Shown in pieces: positions 60,924-64,000 of a stretch of DNA of 64,000 nt (the stretch's first letter is position 1; every line of letters starts with the position of its first letter). The notes under the pieces were generated by a model that was given only the letters and a program-made list of their open reading frames with translations, did no database searches and was not told the origin of the DNA. Source of the DNA: Micromonospora sp. RHAY321 (GTDB taxonomy: Bacteria; Actinomycetota; Actinomycetes; Mycobacteriales; Micromonosporaceae); assembly GCF_023896955.1 (NCBI RefSeq), contig NZ_JAMHIW010000002.1:372001-436000 (forward strand). The letters are read 5' to 3'. A program made the position numbers and the translations under genes.

Positions 60924-61955
60924 ATGCCCGATGCCCTGTCCGCCCGTCGCCTCTCCCGCCGTGGCCTGCTGGCCGCCGGTGGCGCCGCCACGCTGGCCGC
61001 CCTGCTCGCCGGCTGCGGCAAGGACGACGCCGCCAAGCCCGCCGCCGGCAACGGAGGCGGCCCGTGGTCGTTCACCGACGACCGCAACCAGAAGGTCGAC
61101 GCGGCTGCCCGCCCGGCACGCGTGGTGGCCTTCACCGGCGTTGCGGCGGCCCTGGTCGATTTCGGCATCGACAAGCAGATCGTCGGCGTGTTCGGCGAGA
61201 CCAAGCGCGCCGACGGCACGGCCGACCCGCAGGCCGGTGACCTGAACGTCGAGGCCGTGGAGATCCTCGGCAACGTGTGGGGCGAGTTCAGCCTGGAGAA
61301 GTACGCGGCGCTGCGCCCCGAGCTGCTGGTCACCCACATGTACGACCCGGACGCGCTCTGGTACGTGCCGGACGAGAGCAAGGCCAAGATCCTCCCGTTG
61401 GCGCCGAGCGTGGCGATCACCACCGCCCGGGTGCCGATGACCAAGCCGATCGAGCGGTACGCCGCACTGGCCGAGTCGCTCGGCGCGGACCTGTCCGCCA
61501 AGAAGGTCACCGACGCGAAGGCCCGCTTCGACGCCGCCTCCGAGGCGGTCCGCCAGGCGGTCAGGGCCAACCCGGGCATCAAGGTGATGGCCTGCTCCGG
61601 CAGTCCCGACCTGTTCTACGTCTCCAACCCCAAGGTGAGCACCGACCTGATGTACTTCGCCGAGCTGGGCGTCGACATCGTCGTTCCCACCAAGCTCGAA
61701 GCCGGCGACTACTTCGAGGCGCTCAGCTGGGAGAACACCGCCAAGTTCCCGGCCGACCTGCTCCTGCTGGACAACCGCAGCACCGCCCTGCAGCCCAAGG
61801 ACCTCGTCGCCAAGCCCACCTGGCAGCAGCTGCCGGCGGTCAAGGCCAACCAGGTGACCCCGTGGGACGCGGTGCCCCGCTTCTCGTACGCCGGCGCCGC
61901 GCCGCTGCTGGAGAACCTCGCCACCGCCATCCGGAACGCGAAGAAGGTCAGCTGA
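60924..61955 (+). CDS. desE: Ferric-siderophore-binding lipoprotein, DesE-like
   Basis: 343 residues. Twin-arginine-type start (LSRRGLLAAGGA) and lipobox LLAGC, so a lipid-anchored binding protein. Type III periplasmic-binding fold with VVAFTGVAAALVDFGI and the SLEKYAALRPELLVTHMYD loop. The order binding protein, siderophore-interacting protein, DesA matches S. coelicolor desE-desF-desA, so ferrioxamine uptake is the likely function. Iron-box controlled. Confidence 0.85.
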   Translation: MPDALSARRLSRRGLLAAGGAATLAALLAGCGKDDAAKPAAGNGGGPWSFTDDRNQKVDAAARPARVVAFTGVAAALVDFGIDKQIVGVFGETKRADGTADPQAGDLNVEAVEILGNVWGEFSLEKYAALRPELLVTHMYDPDALWYVPDESKAKILPLAPSVAITTARVPMTKPIERYAALAESLGADLSAKKVTDAKARFDAASEAVRQAVRANPGIKVMACSGSPDLFYVSNPKVSTDLMYFAELGVDIVVPTKLEAGDYFEALSWENTAKFPADLLLLDNRSTALQPKDLVAKPTWQQLPAVKANQVTPWDAVPRFSYAGAAPLLENLATAIRNAKKVS

Positions 61956-61959
61956 CGCC

Positions 61960-62817
61960 ATGAGTACGAGCACCGTCGAACCCGTAGCCCTCCAGTACCG
62001 CTTCTTCGCCGCGCACGTCGTACGGGCCCGCCGGGTCGGTGCTTCCCTGATCCGGGTCACACTCGGCGGTGCGGAGCTGGCCGGTTTCGCCGGCGGCGGC
62101 CGGGACCAGAGCGTCTCGCTGTTCCTGCCGCACCCCGGGCAGGACGCGCCGGTGGTCCCGGTGGAGCGGGGCGAGGGCTGGTTCGGCGCCTGGCGGGCAC
62201 TCCCGCCGGACGTCCGCGCGGTGATGCGCTCGTACACCATCCGGGAGCACCGCCCGGCCGCCGCGGAGGTGGACATCGACTTCGTCAGCCACGGCGACAC
62301 CGGCCCCGCGTCCCGGTGGGCCGGCCAGGCCGGGCCCGGCGACCGGGTGCTGCTGCTCGGCCCGGCCGTGCACGACAACCGCAGCGTCTGCTTCCGCCCG
62401 CCGGACGACACGGACCTCGTCCTGCTGGCCGCCGACGAGACCGCGCTGCCGGCCGCCGCCGGCATCCTGGCCTGGCTGCCCGCCGGCACGCGGGTCCGCG
62501 CCTGGATCGAGGTGCCGGCGGCCGCCGACATCGTCGAGCTGCCCACCGAGGCCGACGCGGAGATCAAATGGATCGTGCGCGGCAGCACCCCGGCCGGCAG
62601 TGATTTGCTGGTCACCGCGGTCCGCGGCGCCCGGCTGCCCGCCGGCACCCCGTACGCCTGGATCGCCGGCGAGTCCGGCGCGGTGCGGGCGCTGCGCCGG
62701 CACCTGGTCGGCGAGCGGGGCATCGACCGCCGGCGGGTGACCTTCGCCGGCTACTGGCGGCGCGGGGCATCCGAGGAGGACCTGCGCGCCGAGGCGCTGG
62801 CCGACACCACCGCCTGA
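61960..62817 (+). CDS. desF: Siderophore-interacting FAD reductase, DesF-like
   Basis: 285 residues. FAD domain with VMRSYTIREHRP (RxYT motif) and DFVSHGDTGPASRWA; NAD(P)-domain with LLAADETALPAAAGIL and YAWIAGESGAVRALRRHL. Family enzymes reduce ferric siderophores in the cytoplasm to release iron. It starts 4 bp after desE and precedes desA. Confidence 0.87.
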   Translation: MSTSTVEPVALQYRFFAAHVVRARRVGASLIRVTLGGAELAGFAGGGRDQSVSLFLPHPGQDAPVVPVERGEGWFGAWRALPPDVRAVMRSYTIREHRPAAAEVDIDFVSHGDTGPASRWAGQAGPGDRVLLLGPAVHDNRSVCFRPPDDTDLVLLAADETALPAAAGILAWLPAGTRVRAWIEVPAAADIVELPTEADAEIKWIVRGSTPAGSDLLVTAVRGARLPAGTPYAWIAGESGAVRALRRHLVGERGIDRRRVTFAGYWRRGASEEDLRAEALADTTA

Positions 62818-62844
62818 GCGGCGACCCAACCGAACGCAGCACGG

Positions 62845-62870
62845 CCCCCGGCGCGCGACCGCGCCGGGGG
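62845..62870 (+). terminator. Hairpin between desF and desA
   Basis: CCCCCGGCGC (62845-62854), 6-nt loop, GCGCCGGGGG (62861-62870): a perfect 10-bp stem inside the putative operon, 44 bp before the desA start. It may partly terminate or stabilise the upstream message. Confidence 0.5.
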
Positions 62871-62913
62871 AGGGTTCCGGCTGCTCATTCGTCGAGAACG
62901 TGGAGGACACCCC

Positions 62914-64000
62914 GTGACCGTGCCGACGTACCCCGTCGAGACCACCGCACCGCCACCGGCTCCGGCCGCCGCTCCGGCCGCCGCGCGAGCCCAGCTGCTC
63001 CACGAAGGCTCGGTCGAGCAGTACCGGCGGACACTCGCCGCCGGCGTCGACCGGGTCGCCCGCCGGGTGGCCACCGTGGACCGTCCCGGCACCGGGATCA
63101 CACCGGCCGAGCTGGCCCCCCTGGTGGACCGCGTCGACCTGGACCGGCCGCTCGGCGACGCCGGCGCCGCCCTCGACGAGCTGGAGGACGTCTACCTGCA
63201 CGACGCCGTCTGGTTCCACCACCCCCGCTACCTCGCCCACCTCAACTGCCCGGTGGCCATCCCGGCGCTGCTCGGTGAGGCGGTGCTCACCGCGGTCAAC
63301 TCCTCGCTGGACACCTGGGACCAGAGCGCCGGGGCCACCCTCATCGAGCGGCGGCTGATCGACTGGACGGCAACCCGGATCGGTCTCGGCCCGAACGCCG
63401 ACGGTGTGTTCACCAGCGGTGGCAGCCAGTCCAACCTCCAGGCGCTGCTGCTGGCCCGGGAGGAGGCGTGCGTCGCCGCGACCGGCCCGGCCGAACGCGC
63501 CGACCTGCTGCCCCGGCTGCGCGTCATCACCTCCGCGGCGGGCCACTTCAGCGTGCAGAAGTCGGCCAAGCTGCTCGGCCTCGCACCAGACGCGGTGATC
63601 GCGGTGTCCACCGACGCGCAGCGGCGGATCCGGCCCGCCGCCGTCCGCGACGAGATCGCCCGCTGCCGGCAGGCCGGGCTGGTGGTGATGGCCGTCGTCG
63701 GCACCGCCGGCACCACCGACTTCGGCTCCATCGACCCGCTGGCCGAGCTGGCCGGGATCTGCGCGGCGGCCGGCGTCTGGCTGCACGTGGACGCCGCGTA
63801 CGGCTGCGGTCTGCTGGTGTCGACGACCCGCCGGCACCTGCTCGACGGCATCGAGCGGGCCGACTCGGTGACCGTCGACTACCACAAGTCGTTCTTCCAG
63901 CCGGTCAGCTCCAGCGCGCTGCTGGTCCGGGACCGGCGGGCGCTGCGGCACGCCACCTACCACGCCGACTACCTCAACCCGGCGCGGATGGTGGAGCAGC
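62914..64000 (+). CDS. desA: PLP-dependent lysine decarboxylase DesA (3' end beyond the window)
   Basis: The first 362 codons are present. GGAGG lies 7 nt before the GTG. Group II decarboxylase features are GVFTSGGSQSNLQALLLAR, the phosphate/PLP region LHVDAAYGCG, and the Schiff-base Lys in DYHKSFFQPVSSSALL. DesA converts lysine to cadaverine, the first step of desferrioxamine synthesis; a diaminobutyrate or other amino-acid substrate is less likely given desE-desF upstream. desB-desD would be expected just outside the window. Confidence 0.87.
   Translation, partial: MTVPTYPVETTAPPPAPAAAPAAARAQLLHEGSVEQYRRTLAAGVDRVARRVATVDRPGTGITPAELAPLVDRVDLDRPLGDAGAALDELEDVYLHDAVWFHHPRYLAHLNCPVAIPALLGEAVLTAVNSSLDTWDQSAGATLIERRLIDWTATRIGLGPNADGVFTSGGSQSNLQALLLAREEACVAATGPAERADLLPRLRVITSAAGHFSVQKSAKLLGLAPDAVIAVSTDAQRRIRPAAVRDEIARCRQAGLVVMAVVGTAGTTDFGSIDPLAELAGICAAAGVWLHVDAAYGCGLLVSTTRRHLLDGIERADSVTVDYHKSFFQPVSSSALLVRDRRALRHATYHADYLNPARMVEQ

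Noticed and set aside
1..64000. Search for CRISPR arrays, tRNA/rRNA genes, transposases, integrases and attachment sites
   Set aside because: No regularly spaced repeats, cloverleaf-type sequences or recombinase motifs were recognised by eye; a covariance-model scan could still reveal a tRNA.

Overview
The window is very GC-rich, with long non-coding-frame ORFs on both strands, GTG/TTG starts, many 4-bp start/stop overlaps and several leaderless-type promoters (TANNNT 6-8 nt before the start codon). This points to an actinomycete. The mix of partner-switching, Hsp70-propeller and desferrioxamine genes and many secreted carbohydrate-binding proteins suggests Micromonosporaceae (Micromonospora or Salinispora type). 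The genus is inferred from gene content only. No rRNA, tRNA, CRISPR array, insertion sequence or phage gene was recognised.

Layout. 1-24.3 kb: two secreted sugar-dehydrogenase-like proteins with carbohydrate-binding modules (1175-3277 and 8806-11640), a SpoIIE phosphatase / anti-sigma kinase / STAS partner-switching set (4444-6747), a copper-linked group (11895-14707), a nucleotidyltransferase, a membrane-anchored EEP hydrolase, a flavin disulfide reductase, a long coiled-coil protein, a reductase-methyltransferase fusion facing an XRE-cupin regulator, and small NTF2-like and VOC proteins.

24.3-32.9 kb: a tightly coupled cluster. A CDP-alcohol phosphatidyltransferase and an LTA-synthase-like sulfatase face a seven-gene run: MDR oxidoreductase without zinc ligands, a PTPS/QueD-fold protein lacking the catalytic Cys and His, a GT4 glycosyltransferase, a methyltransferase, an LPG-synthase/AglD-type membrane protein, GTP cyclohydrolase II and a RibD-type reductase. 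I read it as a candidate uncharacterised pathway making a pterin- or pyrimidine-derived, possibly lipid-linked, product.

32.8-41.5 kb: a fused cytochrome b / molybdopterin oxidoreductase, an epimerase, a polytopic membrane protein, two nucleotide-sugar-type glycosyltransferases and a methyltransferase, followed by a two-component system. Three of its promoters carry the same 11-bp-period direct repeat (GTAAG type) 34-35 bp upstream of the -10, which predicts one regulon controlled by the adjacent response regulator.

41.7-55.2 kb: secreted HNH nuclease, a short ORF with a strong ribosome-binding site, an Hsp70 / membrane helix / beta-propeller fusion, a Rieske lipoprotein, a nucleosidase, LtrA, an S1 protease, a 2-keto-3-deoxygluconate kinase/aldolase pair separated by the C-terminal remnant of an IclR regulator, and a 1238-residue S8 protease.

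55.2-64 kb: the start of a desferrioxamine locus. A near-consensus DtxR/IdeR iron box lies between desE-desF-desA (running off the right edge) and a divergent operon of two FecCD permeases, a FecE ATPase, a penicillin-acylase-family hydrolase and an IucB-type acyltransferase.
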